A DNA stretch of 10,100 nucleotides from an uncultured Pseudoflavonifractor sp. GTDB lineage: Bacteria > Bacillota_A > Clostridia > Oscillospirales > Oscillospiraceae. Of the stretch, positions 1 to 5,975 are shown piece by piece. The position numbers were made by a program, and so were the translations under genes. The stretch lies in NCBI GenBank assembly GCA_947575475.1, contig CANPNN010000038.1, positions 1 to 10,100 of the forward strand. Direction: 5' to 3'. Every line of letters starts with the position of its first letter. Within the stretch, counting starts at the first letter, position 1. Under the pieces are notes generated by a model that searched no databases, was not told the DNA's origin, and saw nothing but the letters and a program-made list of their open reading frames with translations.

Positions 1-2361
1 GATGTGGAGGACGCCACCTCCCAGCAGATGTTCCAGGCCTGCGCCATGGTCATCCGGGACATGATCTCCGCCCGGCAGCTCTCCACCGCCGACAAGATCC
101 AGGAGACCCACGCCCGGCAGGTCCACTACCTGTCCATGGAGTTCCTCATGGGCCGGTCTCTGCGGAAGAACGCCTACAACCTGGGGCTGGAAAAGACTCT
201 GACCGAGGCCATCGAGGCCCTGGGCTTCTCCGCCGCCGACCTCTTTGAGGAGGAGCCCGACGCAGGTCTGGGTAACGGCGGACTGGGCCGGCTGGCGGCC
301 TGCTATCTGGACGCCGCCACCACCCTGGACATCCCCTTCACCGGCTACTCCATCTGCTACGAGCTGGGCATCTTCAAGCAGAAGATCATCGACGGCAAGC
401 AGGAGGAGCTGCCCGACAACTGGCTGGACAAGGGGGGCGCCTGGCTCATCACCCATATGGACGAGGCCGAGGAGGTCCGCTTTGGCGGCACCATCGAGGA
501 CGTGTGGTATCCCGACGGCTCCCACGGCATTGAGCACAAGGGCTATACCTCCGTGCTGGCGGTGCCCCGGGACATGGAGATCGCCGGCTACGGCACCAAG
601 CACGCCAACGTGCTCCGGCTGTGGGAGGCCCAAAGCTCCGAGCCGGTGGACCTGACCTTTTTCAACCGGGGCGAATATATGAAGGCTCTGGAAAAAAAGG
701 CCAACGCCGAGATCATCTCCAAACAGCTCTATCCCGCCGACAACCATCGGGAGGGCAAGTCTCTGCGGCTGAAGCAGCAGTATTTCCTCTCCTCCGCCAC
801 CATCCAGTCCATCTGCCACAAGCACAAGGCGGAGTACGGCACCCTGCGGAATTTCCATGAGAAGCATGTGTTTCAGATCAACGACACCCATCCCACCCTC
901 ATTATCCCCGAGCTGATGCGGATCCTGCTGGACCAGGAGGGCTACAGCTGGGACGACGCCTGGTTCATCGTGAGCCGGAGCGTATGCTACACCAACCACA
1001 CTGTCCTGGCAGAGGCCCTGGAGCGCTGGCCTCAGGATCTGGTGGAGGAGCTGCTGCCCCGGGTGTGGCAGATCATTCTGGAGATCTCAGGCCGCTACCA
1101 GAACCAGCTCACCGCCTTCTTCCACGGGGACATGGGCAAGGTGGAACGGATGGCCATCCTCTGGGGCGGCCAGGTCCGTATGGCCAACCTGTGCGTGTGC
1201 GCCTGCTCAGCGGTGAACGGGGTCTCCGCCCTCCACTCCGATATTCTGAAGGCCGACGTGTTCCACGACGCCTACCAGATGTTCCCCAAGAAGTTCCAGA
1301 ACGTGACCAACGGTGTGGACCATCGCCGCTGGCTCAGCGAGGTGAATCCTCAGCTTGACAGCCTTATCCGGGAGTGCTGCGGCGGGGACAAGTATCTGCT
1401 CCAGCCCTCCGCCCTCTCCGGGCTGGAGAAGTATGCCGGCGACGCCTCGGTGCTGACCCGGCTGGGGGCCATCAAGCACGAAAATAAGCTGCGCTTTGCC
1501 GCCTGGGCCAAGCGGGAGAGCGGCATCACCCTCAACACCGACGCCATGTTCGACGTGCAGGTCAAGCGGCTCCATGAGTATAAGCGGCAGCTGCTCAATG
1601 TGCTGCACATCATCTACCTGTGGCAGCGGCTCCATGAGGACCCCCACTTTGACATGACCCCCCGGACCTACCTCTTCGGCGCCAAGGCCGCCCCCAGCTA
1701 TACCATGGCCAAGGACATCATCCACCTCATCAATTCCCTGGCCAACACCATCAACAACGACCCCGTCTGCAGGGATAGGCTCCAGGTCTTCTTCCTGGAG
1801 AACTACCGGGTTTCCATGGCCGAGATGCTCATGCCCGCCAGCGAACTGTCTGAGCAGATCTCCACCGCCGGCAAGGAGGCCAGCGGCACGGGCAACATGA
1901 AGTTCATGATGAACGGGGCCGTCACCATCGGCACTTTGGACGGGGCCAATGTGGAGATGCACCAGGTACTGGGGGATGAGAATATCTTCCTGTGCGGCCT
2001 GAAGGCCGACGAGGTCCAGGAGATGCTCCGCCGGGGCTACAACCCCCACGAGTACTATATTCAAACCCCTGTGCTGAAAGCGGTCATCGACCAGCTCTCC
2101 GCCGGGTTTGAGGACCATGTGAGCTATTCGGATCTGGCTAAGAGCCTTCTGTTTGGCTCGGGCGGTCCTGCCGACCAGTATTTCTTGCTGGCCGACTTTG
2201 AAAGCTACCGCTCGGCCCAGGAGCTGGCGGGCAAGGTCTACCAGGACCCCACCGCCTGGAACAAAATGAGCCTTTTGAATATTGCCCGCTCCGGCATCTT
2301 CGCCGCCGACCGGTCGGTAGCTGAGTACGCGGAGAACATCTGGAAGGTGCCCCACAAATAA
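1..2361 (+). CDS. glgP: Glycogen/starch/maltodextrin phosphorylase, 5'-truncated by window edge
   Basis: Glycosyltransferase family 35 enzyme. It removes terminal alpha-1,4-linked glucose from glycogen or maltodextrin with phosphate, giving glucose-1-phosphate in the cytoplasm. Seen directly: GNGGLGRLAA (nt 271-300), the INDTHPT..IPELMRIL block (about 880-930), QVKRLHEYKRQ (1558-1590), and the pyridoxal-phosphate signature EASGTGNMKFMMN, whose cofactor lysine is the AAG at 1900-1902. The reading frame is open from base 1. The GTG at 4 is unlikely to be the true start: the conserved YLSMEFLMG block lies only about 43 residues in, while Bacillus-type GlgP has roughly 20-30 more residues before it, so the gene probably begins upstream. 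The C-terminus is intact, with TAA at 2359-2361 followed at once by a terminator. Family assignment is secure; the preferred substrate (glycogen or maltodextrin) cannot be read from the sequence. Other glycogen genes may lie upstream, outside the window. Confidence 0.96.
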   Translation, partial: DVEDATSQQMFQACAMVIRDMISARQLSTADKIQETHARQVHYLSMEFLMGRSLRKNAYNLGLEKTLTEAIEALGFSAADLFEEEPDAGLGNGGLGRLAACYLDAATTLDIPFTGYSICYELGIFKQKIIDGKQEELPDNWLDKGGAWLITHMDEAEEVRFGGTIEDVWYPDGSHGIEHKGYTSVLAVPRDMEIAGYGTKHANVLRLWEAQSSEPVDLTFFNRGEYMKALEKKANAEIISKQLYPADNHREGKSLRLKQQYFLSSATIQSICHKHKAEYGTLRNFHEKHVFQINDTHPTLIIPELMRILLDQEGYSWDDAWFIVSRSVCYTNHTVLAEALERWPQDLVEELLPRVWQIILEISGRYQNQLTAFFHGDMGKVERMAILWGGQVRMANLCVCACSAVNGVSALHSDILKADVFHDAYQMFPKKFQNVTNGVDHRRWLSEVNPQLDSLIRECCGGDKYLLQPSALSGLEKYAGDASVLTRLGAIKHENKLRFAAWAKRESGITLNTDAMFDVQVKRLHEYKRQLLNVLHIIYLWQRLHEDPHFDMTPRTYLFGAKAAPSYTMAKDIIHLINSLANTINNDPVCRDRLQVFFLENYRVSMAEMLMPASELSEQISTAGKEASGTGNMKFMMNGAVTIGTLDGANVEMHQVLGDENIFLCGLKADEVQEMLRRGYNPHEYYIQTPVLKAVIDQLSAGFEDHVSYSDLAKSLLFGSGGPADQYFLLADFESYRSAQELAGKVYQDPTAWNKMSLLNIARSGIFAADRSVAEYAENIWKVPHK

Positions 2362-2367
2362 AAGACG

Positions 2368-2406
2368 GAGCCCGCGGAGAACCTTCTCCGCGGGCTCTTT
2401 TTATTC
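2368..2406 (+). terminator. Rho-independent terminator of the phosphorylase gene
   Basis: A perfect GC-rich inverted repeat begins seven bases after the stop codon: GAGCCCGCGGAGAA at 2368-2381 pairs with TTCTCCGCGGGCTC at 2384-2397. In practice this is a 12-bp stem with an AACCTT loop. The T-rich tract TTTTTATT follows. On the minus strand the stem is followed by a weaker T tract, so it may also help end the convergent gene at 2435-2995. Confidence 0.93.
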
Positions 2407-2434
2407 TTTTGGCCCCTTATACGGCGTGCTGCCG

Positions 2435-2995
2435 TCACATGGGCCGCAGGTTCCGGTCCAGCCGGTCTGTCAGCCAGGCCAGCCGCCGCTCCCGTCCGAC
2501 CGGGGTCTTGGCGTCCAGATAGGCCCGGGCGTAGGTTTTTCGCACCGAGGGAGGCATGGCCTGGAAATTGGTATAGGCGGGCTCATGGCCCTCCAGCAGG
2601 GCGGAGAGCTGGGCGATCCCCTCCTCGCCCACCGCCATGAGGTCGGGGACGTCCCACTGGCCGTTTTTCTTGGCCTGCTGGATCTTCTCCCGGCCCAGAT
2701 CGGTCATGAGCCCCTGTTCCTCCAGGGTTTTGACCAGCCGCTTGTTCTTCTCCGACCACTTGCTCTTCTCCCGGCGCTGGGAGAAGTACTTTTTATAGCT
2801 TTTCTCATCCAGGCGTTCCATCACGCCGTCGATCCAGCCGAAGCACAGGGCCTCCTCCAGCGCCTCCCCGGCCTTGACGGTCCTGGGTCCGCCGGCTTTT
2901 CCGAACAGCAGCCAGACCCCGCCGCTTGTCCGGCAATTTTCTGAGAGCCAGGCGCGAAACTCCGCCCTGTCGGCAAATTCCAGGATATCGCTCAC
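2435..2995 (-). CDS. YdeI/OmdA-family (bacteriocin-protection-like) protein
   Basis: A soluble 186-residue protein of the YdeI / OmpD-associated (OmdA) family. The diagnostic pattern is visible: EALCFGWIDG at residues 48-57, then Y..YFSQRREKSKWSEKN at 67-84, a basic linker, and a conserved helical C-terminal segment (about 125-180). There is no signal peptide or membrane segment. Family members in enterobacteria and Bacillus have been linked to resistance to cationic peptides or to porin-associated phenotypes, but the biochemical role is unsettled and should not be assumed here. The start is GTG (complement of 2993-2995), preceded by AAGGAGGGA about 6 nt upstream; no better in-frame ATG exists. 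A candidate promoter lies just upstream. The gene is convergent with the phosphorylase and divergent from the XRE regulator. The other reading frames here look like shadows. Confidence 0.88.
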   Translation of the reverse strand: MSDILEFADRAEFRAWLSENCRTSGGVWLLFGKAGGPRTVKAGEALEEALCFGWIDGVMERLDEKSYKKYFSQRREKSKWSEKNKRLVKTLEEQGLMTDLGREKIQQAKKNGQWDVPDLMAVGEEGIAQLSALLEGHEPAYTNFQAMPPSVRKTYARAYLDAKTPVGRERRLAWLTDRLDRNLRPM

Positions 2996-3034
2996 GGTAT
3001 GTCCCTCCTTTTTCCACCGTCGGTTGTGGATATG

Positions 3035-3063
3035 ATTTTATCATAGCGGGGCGGGGTCCGCAA
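3035..3063 (-). promoter_or_regulatory. Candidate sigma-A promoter for the YdeI-like gene
   Basis: Read on the minus strand: a -35 TTGCGG (complement of 3058-3063), a 17-nt spacer and a -10 TAAAAT (complement of 3035-3040). The predicted transcript begins near 3028, about 33 nt before the GTG start. The -35 matches consensus at only three positions, so confidence is moderate. The -10 lies inside a perfect palindrome, TATGAT-TTT-ATCATA (3031-3045). Confidence 0.5.
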
Positions 3064-3079
3064 GATAGTTTCTTTCAAA

Positions 3080-3103
3080 AAATGTAAAGTATGCTTGACA
3101 TTT
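3080..3103. promoter_or_regulatory. Operator 1: palindrome covering the -35 of the XRE promoter
   Basis: Imperfect 24-base palindrome with half-sites AAATGTAAAGTA and TGCTTGACATTT (10 of 12 positions symmetric). The right half contains the whole -35 hexamer TTGACA. It is nearly identical (23 of 24) to the reverse complement of the second site at 3127-3150. Size, symmetry and position suit a Cro/CI-type dimer, and the obvious candidate binder is the adjacent XRE protein. Binding itself is inferred. Confidence 0.75.
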
Positions 3104-3123
3104 CTCTGCGACGGTGTTATACT
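3095..3123 (+). promoter_or_regulatory. Near-consensus sigma-A promoter of the XRE/membrane-protein operon
   Basis: A perfect -35 TTGACA (3095-3100), a 17-nt spacer and a -10 TATACT (3118-3123, five of six). The predicted start is near 3130, inside the second palindrome, about 52 nt before the TTG start codon. This is the strongest promoter in the window. It is flanked by two operator-like palindromes, so it should be tightly repressible. Confidence 0.88.
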
Positions 3124-3126
3124 TCA

Positions 3127-3150
3127 AAATGTCAAGCATGCTTTACATTT
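3127..3150. promoter_or_regulatory. Operator 2: palindrome at the transcription start of the XRE gene
   Basis: Second 24-base palindrome, half-sites AAATGTCAAGCA and TGCTTTACATTT (11 of 12 symmetric). It starts three bases after the -10 box and overlaps the predicted start site. Its centre lies 47 bp from that of operator 1, and it points the opposite way, so the non-symmetric TGTCAAG/CTTGACA halves of both sites face inward towards the -10. Confidence 0.75.
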
Positions 3151-3181
3151 CTTGTATTTTATAGTAGAAGGAGGGACGTCC

Positions 3182-3382
3182 TTGGAGAACCGGATCGCAC
3201 AGCTCCGGAAGGAGCGGCACATCTCCCAGGCCGAGCTGGCCGAAAACCTGGAGGTGACGCGGCAGACCATCATCTCCCTGGAGAGCGGGCGGTATAACGC
3301 CTCCCTTTTGCTGGCCCACAGGATCGCCCGGTACTTTGGCCTGACCATTGAAGATATTTTTCTGTTTGAGGAGGAATCGTAA
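3182..3382 (+). CDS. Small XRE (Cro/CI-type) helix-turn-helix regulator
   Basis: A 66-residue protein that is essentially one HTH_3 domain. Helix 2 is SQAELAENL (15-23) and the recognition helix is TRQTIISLESG (26-36), followed by the family-typical RYNASLLLAHRIARYFGLTIEDIF and an acidic tail, EEES. It lacks any ligand or oligomerisation domain, as in many short autoregulators that bind DNA as dimers. The TTG at 3182 is chosen as the start because AAGGAGG (3168-3174) sits 7 nt upstream and the protein then begins exactly at the conserved MxNRIxxLR motif. Extending the frame upstream would run through the promoter and operator 2. Its stop is directly followed by the ATG of the membrane protein gene, so the two are co-transcribed. 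It most likely represses its own operon through the two palindromes; that is inference. Confidence 0.92.
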   Translation: MENRIAQLRKERHISQAELAENLEVTRQTIISLESGRYNASLLLAHRIARYFGLTIEDIFLFEEES

Positions 3383-3844
3383 ATGTTAATGAAGCTGTTC
3401 CTCTGCTCCGGGGATTTTGAAAAGACCCTGAAGCTGCGCCGGCTAATAGCGTTGGCTCTGCTGGGAGTGGGGCTTATAGGCTTTGCCTGCTATTTTCTGC
3501 TGGTCCCCGGCAGCTCCCTCACCGACCACGCCCAGGGCTTCTATCTGGGGGCGGCCAGCGGCATCTCCGCCGGGGCGGTGATCCTGCTGTGCCGGACCCA
3601 ATACCTTCTGACTCACCCGGCGGCCCAGAAGAAGGCCCGGATCAGGGAGACCGACGAGCGGGAGCGGACAATCGTCCATTCCGCCTTTCAAATGGCGGGG
3701 GTGATCACCTTTTTCACCGCCGCCGGGGCCCTGTTCGTGGTGCTCCCCCTGAGCCAGGAGGCCTTTTGGGCTCTCTTTTCCGTCATTATCTTCTATTCCC
3801 TGGCCTTCTCCCTGGCCTACGGGATTTTGGCAAAACGGCTTTAA
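3383..3844 (+). CDS. Four-helix membrane protein co-transcribed with XRE regulator
   Basis: A 153-residue integral membrane protein of unknown function. Predicted transmembrane helices are about 20-41, 52-71, 103-122 and 126-149. Between helices 2 and 3 is a charged loop containing IRETDERERTIVHSAF (about 87-102). A D/E-R-x-R motif leading into a helix, next to a short XRE gene, is a recurring arrangement in Firmicutes (DUF2178-like and similar small membrane proteins); membership in a named family is not claimed. The start is the ATG immediately after the regulator's TAA, served by GAGGAGG (3368-3374), which lies inside the end of the regulator gene. A second ATG two codons later is less well spaced. 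Zero intergenic distance implies translational coupling. The function could be a stress- or envelope-related partner of the regulator, but nothing in the sequence identifies a transported substrate or an enzymatic motif. Confidence 0.85.
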   Translation: MLMKLFLCSGDFEKTLKLRRLIALALLGVGLIGFACYFLLVPGSSLTDHAQGFYLGAASGISAGAVILLCRTQYLLTHPAAQKKARIRETDERERTIVHSAFQMAGVITFFTAAGALFVVLPLSQEAFWALFSVIIFYSLAFSLAYGILAKRL

Positions 3845-3850
3845 AACAGG

Positions 3851-3887
3851 AAAACCGCCGGGTGGAAGTTCCACCCGGCGGTTTTTT
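3851..3887. terminator. Bidirectional rho-independent terminator
   Basis: A perfect 17-bp inverted repeat: AAAACCGCCGGGTGGAA (3851-3867) against TTCCACCCGGCGGTTTT (3869-3885), with a T run to 3887 on the + strand and an A run on the left that becomes T's on the minus strand. It lies between the convergent membrane-protein gene (stop at 3844) and the RNase J gene (whose stop codon at 3886-3888 overlaps the T run), so it probably ends both transcripts. Confidence 0.92.
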
Positions 3888-5544
3888 ATACCTCCATGAT
3901 AACAGGCAAAATCATGGTGTTCCGCGTGGTCTTTTTGAACAGGTAGTTGCTCAGGTCGTCCCGGATGTCCCCCTTGATGGCGTTCCAGTCCCAGCGGTTG
4001 GCCCGCTGGCTCTTTTCCAGGCTGTCCAGGGCTACCGTCTTCAATTCCTCCATCAGGCCCTCGGACTCCTTGACGTAGATGAAGCCCCGGGTGATGATAT
4101 CGGGGCCGGAGAGGAGCCCGCCGTCGTCGGCGGAGACCGAGCAGACCACCACGATCATGCCGTCCTCGGCCAGGTGCTTCCGGTCCCGGAGGACCACCGC
4201 GCCCACGTCGCCTACGCCGTAGCCGTCCACAAAGACCCGGCCGGCGGGAACGGTGCCGTTGATACGGGCGGCGTTGGGGCTTATCTCGATGACCTTGCCG
4301 ATGTCGGCGATGACGATATTCCGGGGATCCATGCCCATCTCCTGGGCCAGCTTGGCGTGGACTTTCAGCATCCGCTGCTCCCCGTGGACAGGGATGAAGA
4401 ACCGGGGCTTCAGAAGGGCGTGGATGATCTTCAGCTCGTCCTGGCAGGCGTGGCCCGAGACATGGAGAGCCCCCTGCCGCTCGTTCACCACCTCGGCCCC
4501 CTTGCGGTAAAGCTCGTTGATGACGCTGCCGATGGCGTTCTCGTTGCCCGGGATGGCCGAGGCGGAGAAGATGACCCGGTCCCCGGCCTGGATCTCGATC
4601 TGCCGGTGGGTATTGAAGGCCATTCTTGTCATGGCGGACATGCTCTCCCCCTGACTGCCGGTGGTGACCACGCAGATCTTGTTCTTGGGAAGGCTCTTGA
4701 TCTGGGCGATATCCACCAGGAGCCCAGAGGGGATGTTCATATATCCCAGCTCGGTGGAGACCTTGATGGCGTTCTCCATGCTTCGCCCGGTGATGGCCAC
4801 CTTTCGGCCGTATTTGGCGGCCACAGAGATGATCTGCTGGATCCGGTCCACGTTGGAGGCAAAGGTGGCGATGATGATACGCTCGTCACAGCCCCGGAAG
4901 AGGGCGTCGAAACTGGCTCCCACGCTGCGCTCGGATTTGGTGTAGCCGGGGCTCTCCACATTGGTGGAGTCGCTGAGCAGGGCCAGGACCCCCTCCTTCC
5001 CCAACTGCCCCAGCCGGGCCAGGTCGATCATATCCCCGGAGACGGGGGTGGCGTCGATCTTAAAGTCGCCGGTGTGGACGCACACCCCCAGGGGGGTGCG
5101 GATGGCGAAGGCCACCGCGTCGGCAATGGAGTGGTTCACATGGATAAATTCCACTCCAAACCGGCCCGCCTTCACGGTCTCTCCCGCCTCGCAGGTGATG
5201 AGGCGGGTCTTATTGACCAAATGGTGCTCCTCCAATTTCAGCTTGATGAGGCCCGCCGACATCCGGGTGGCGTAGACCGGCACATTCAGCTCCCGCAGCA
5301 GGTACGGAAGGGAACCGATGTGGTCCTCATGGCCGTGGGTGATAAAGACGCCCCGGATCTTGTCCCGGTTTTTGATGAGATAGGTAAAGTCGGGGATGAC
5401 CACGTCGATGCCGTACATGTCGTTGTCGGGGAAGCCCATACCGGCGTCCACCACAATGATATCGTTGCCGTACTCGTAGGCGGTCATGTTCTTGCCGATC
5501 TCGTTGAGACCGCCAAGGGGGATGATCTTCAATTTTTCTGCCAT
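3886..5544 (-). CDS. rnj: Ribonuclease J (metallo-beta-lactamase/beta-CASP RNase)
   Basis: A 552-residue RNase J, a Zn-dependent nuclease with 5'-to-3' exonuclease and endonuclease activity that matures rRNA and degrades mRNA in Firmicutes. Seen: an N-terminal GGLNEIGKNM; the metal-binding HGHEDH motif at residues 70-75; further metal ligands in VNHSIADAV (H138) and HTGD (D160); the beta-CASP region with TTGSQGE (294-300) and SASAIPGNENAI; and HVSGHACQDELK (361-372) and PVHGE (H387), which return to the lactamase fold. A C-terminal RNase J domain follows, ending ...TTRNTMILPVIMEV. The length fits the family (about 550-560). Whether it matches J1 or J2 cannot be told, so only the generic symbol is given. 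The start is the ATG complementary to 5542-5544; no other start codon lies in frame between it and the AGAAGGAG sequence. It is a single-gene unit with a long, structured leader upstream and a shared terminator downstream. Confidence 0.97.
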   Translation of the reverse strand: MAEKLKIIPLGGLNEIGKNMTAYEYGNDIIVVDAGMGFPDNDMYGIDVVIPDFTYLIKNRDKIRGVFITHGHEDHIGSLPYLLRELNVPVYATRMSAGLIKLKLEEHHLVNKTRLITCEAGETVKAGRFGVEFIHVNHSIADAVAFAIRTPLGVCVHTGDFKIDATPVSGDMIDLARLGQLGKEGVLALLSDSTNVESPGYTKSERSVGASFDALFRGCDERIIIATFASNVDRIQQIISVAAKYGRKVAITGRSMENAIKVSTELGYMNIPSGLLVDIAQIKSLPKNKICVVTTGSQGESMSAMTRMAFNTHRQIEIQAGDRVIFSASAIPGNENAIGSVINELYRKGAEVVNERQGALHVSGHACQDELKIIHALLKPRFFIPVHGEQRMLKVHAKLAQEMGMDPRNIVIADIGKVIEISPNAARINGTVPAGRVFVDGYGVGDVGAVVLRDRKHLAEDGMIVVVCSVSADDGGLLSGPDIITRGFIYVKESEGLMEELKTVALDSLEKSQRANRWDWNAIKGDIRDDLSNYLFKKTTRNTMILPVIMEV

Positions 5545-5560
5545 TGTTTTGTTACTTACA

Positions 5561-5568
5561 CTCCTTCT
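5561..5568 (-). promoter_or_regulatory. Ribosome binding site of RNase J, unusually far from start
   Basis: The minus strand reads AGAAGGAG here, the only Shine-Dalgarno-like sequence in front of the RNase J ATG, but about 16 nt separate it from the start codon, instead of the usual 5-10. The intervening sequence is A-rich with no in-frame start codon. The MAEKLKIIPLGG N-terminus matches RNase J, so the start is probably right and the spacing is a real feature. Confidence 0.6.
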
Positions 5569-5595
5569 AAATCAATACAGGGTTCGGTGGGTATG

Positions 5596-5701
5596 TAGGA
5601 CAAGAAGCGTGACAAAACAAGGCCAGCGGGCCGCCCGGTGCTACCCCGCCCTGTATCGCCGGGTAGTTGGGCCGCCCCCTCGCCGAGGCTCCTTGGTCCT
5701 A
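5596..5701 (-). ncRNA. Candidate structured RNA in the RNase J 5' leader
   Basis: A 106-nt self-complementary block. Read on the minus strand, TAGGACCAAG (5701-5692) pairs with CTTGTCCTA (5604-5596) with one bulged base, closing the element. Inside are a hairpin CCTCG-G-CGAGG (5688-5678) and a long arm (5677-5628) built from GGGC/GCCC, a G.G mismatch, GCCC/GGGC, an internal loop, and CTACCC/GGGTAG capped by a 14-nt loop. The sequence GGGCGGCCC occurs on both sides of this arm. It lies downstream of the predicted RNase J promoter and about 50 nt before the start codon, so it would be part of the leader mRNA. It did not match SRP RNA, RNase P RNA, tmRNA or a common riboswitch from memory. The strand is inferred from context, since the same pairs form on the other strand. 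Confidence 0.42.
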
Positions 5702-5717
5702 AATCGCTTATCTTATA

Positions 5718-5733
5718 GCGCTTTGAAAAGCGC
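5718..5733 (-). other. Small hairpin in the RNase J leader
   Basis: GCGCTTT and AAAGCGC (5718-5724 and 5727-5733) form a perfect 7-bp inverted repeat around two bases. It sits between the predicted promoter (-10 at 5767-5772) and the larger structured block. No T run follows on either strand, so it is not a terminator. It could protect the transcript's 5' end or be part of the leader fold. Confidence 0.5.
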
Positions 5734-5766
5734 GGAAAGCCGTATCAGGTGGAACACGGTCAATAT

Positions 5767-5775
5767 AGTATAACA
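5767..5775 (-). promoter_or_regulatory. Extended -10 promoter of the RNase J leader transcript
   Basis: The minus strand reads TGTTATACT, an extended -10 (TGnTATAAT-like), but no good -35 is found at 17 nt. The predicted start is near 5760, giving a leader of about 215 nt. A second TATACT lies 23 bp upstream (complement of 5790-5795), preceded by a T-rich tract that could serve as an UP-like element, so tandem starts are possible. Confidence 0.5.
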
Positions 5776-5870
5776 CGTTTGGGTGGAAAAGTATACCATA
5801 AAAAGGGAAAAAGTAGGAAGGAAAAAGAAAAAAGCTATGGGCATATCGCCGTCGGGGGGGCGGCGCCGTG

Positions 5871-5887
5871 TGAGAAAACTTTTGTCA
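5871..5887. promoter_or_regulatory. Imperfect palindrome upstream of the ABC operon (candidate regulator site)
   Basis: TGAGAAAA-C-TTTTGTCA, with one asymmetric pair in each 8-base arm. It lies about 55 bp upstream of the -10 box of the BceAB-like operon. BceR-type response regulators bind inverted repeats with TGTCA-like halves upstream of their target transporter genes, so the position is suggestive. No experimental or comparative support is available from this window. Confidence 0.35.
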
Positions 5888-5939
5888 GGAAAGGTTTATA
5901 TTTTCTTTAGGTCCTCGAAAAGATTCCTTGAGAGTTCTT

Positions 5940-5948
5940 TGCTATACT
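5940..5948 (+). promoter_or_regulatory. Extended -10 promoter of the BceAB-like operon
   Basis: TGCTATACT gives an extended -10 with hexamer TATACT at 5943-5948. No good -35 stands 16-18 nt upstream, which is typical of activator-dependent promoters. The predicted start is near 5955, leaving about 21 nt before the ATG at 5976, with AAGGAGG at 5963-5969. Confidence 0.55.
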
Positions 5949-5975
5949 GGCCTTACTTTAAGAAGGAGGCAGATC

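Noticed and set aside
1207..2355. 382-codon open frame antisense to the glycogen phosphorylase
   Set aside because: It covers the conserved catalytic region of the phosphorylase on the other strand, its translation is compositionally biased, and no start signals are visible.
3095..3181. N-terminal extension of the XRE protein by 29 codons
   Set aside because: It would begin inside the -35 box and translate through the -10 and operator 2. The AAGGAGG at 3168-3174 places the start at the TTG at 3182.
3589..5598. Long open frame on the + strand opposite the RNase J gene
   Set aside because: It is the antisense shadow of a well-conserved RNase J reading frame in GC-rich DNA. Its translation is low-complexity (rich in G, D, V, H) and it has no ribosome binding site or recognisable domain.
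5590..5760. 6S RNA, SRP RNA, RNase P RNA, tmRNA or a common riboswitch
   Set aside because: I looked for hallmark sequences such as the SRP GGAAG tetraloop region and the RNase P GAGGAAAGUCC core and found none. The overall size range would allow 6S RNA, but no terminal pairing of the whole transcript was found.
5783..5975. Possible short gene, or an upstream extension of the ABC ATPase
   Set aside because: The reading frames here run through the palindrome, promoter and ribosome binding site of the ATPase and encode basic low-complexity sequence. The ATG at 5976 has a good ribosome binding site.
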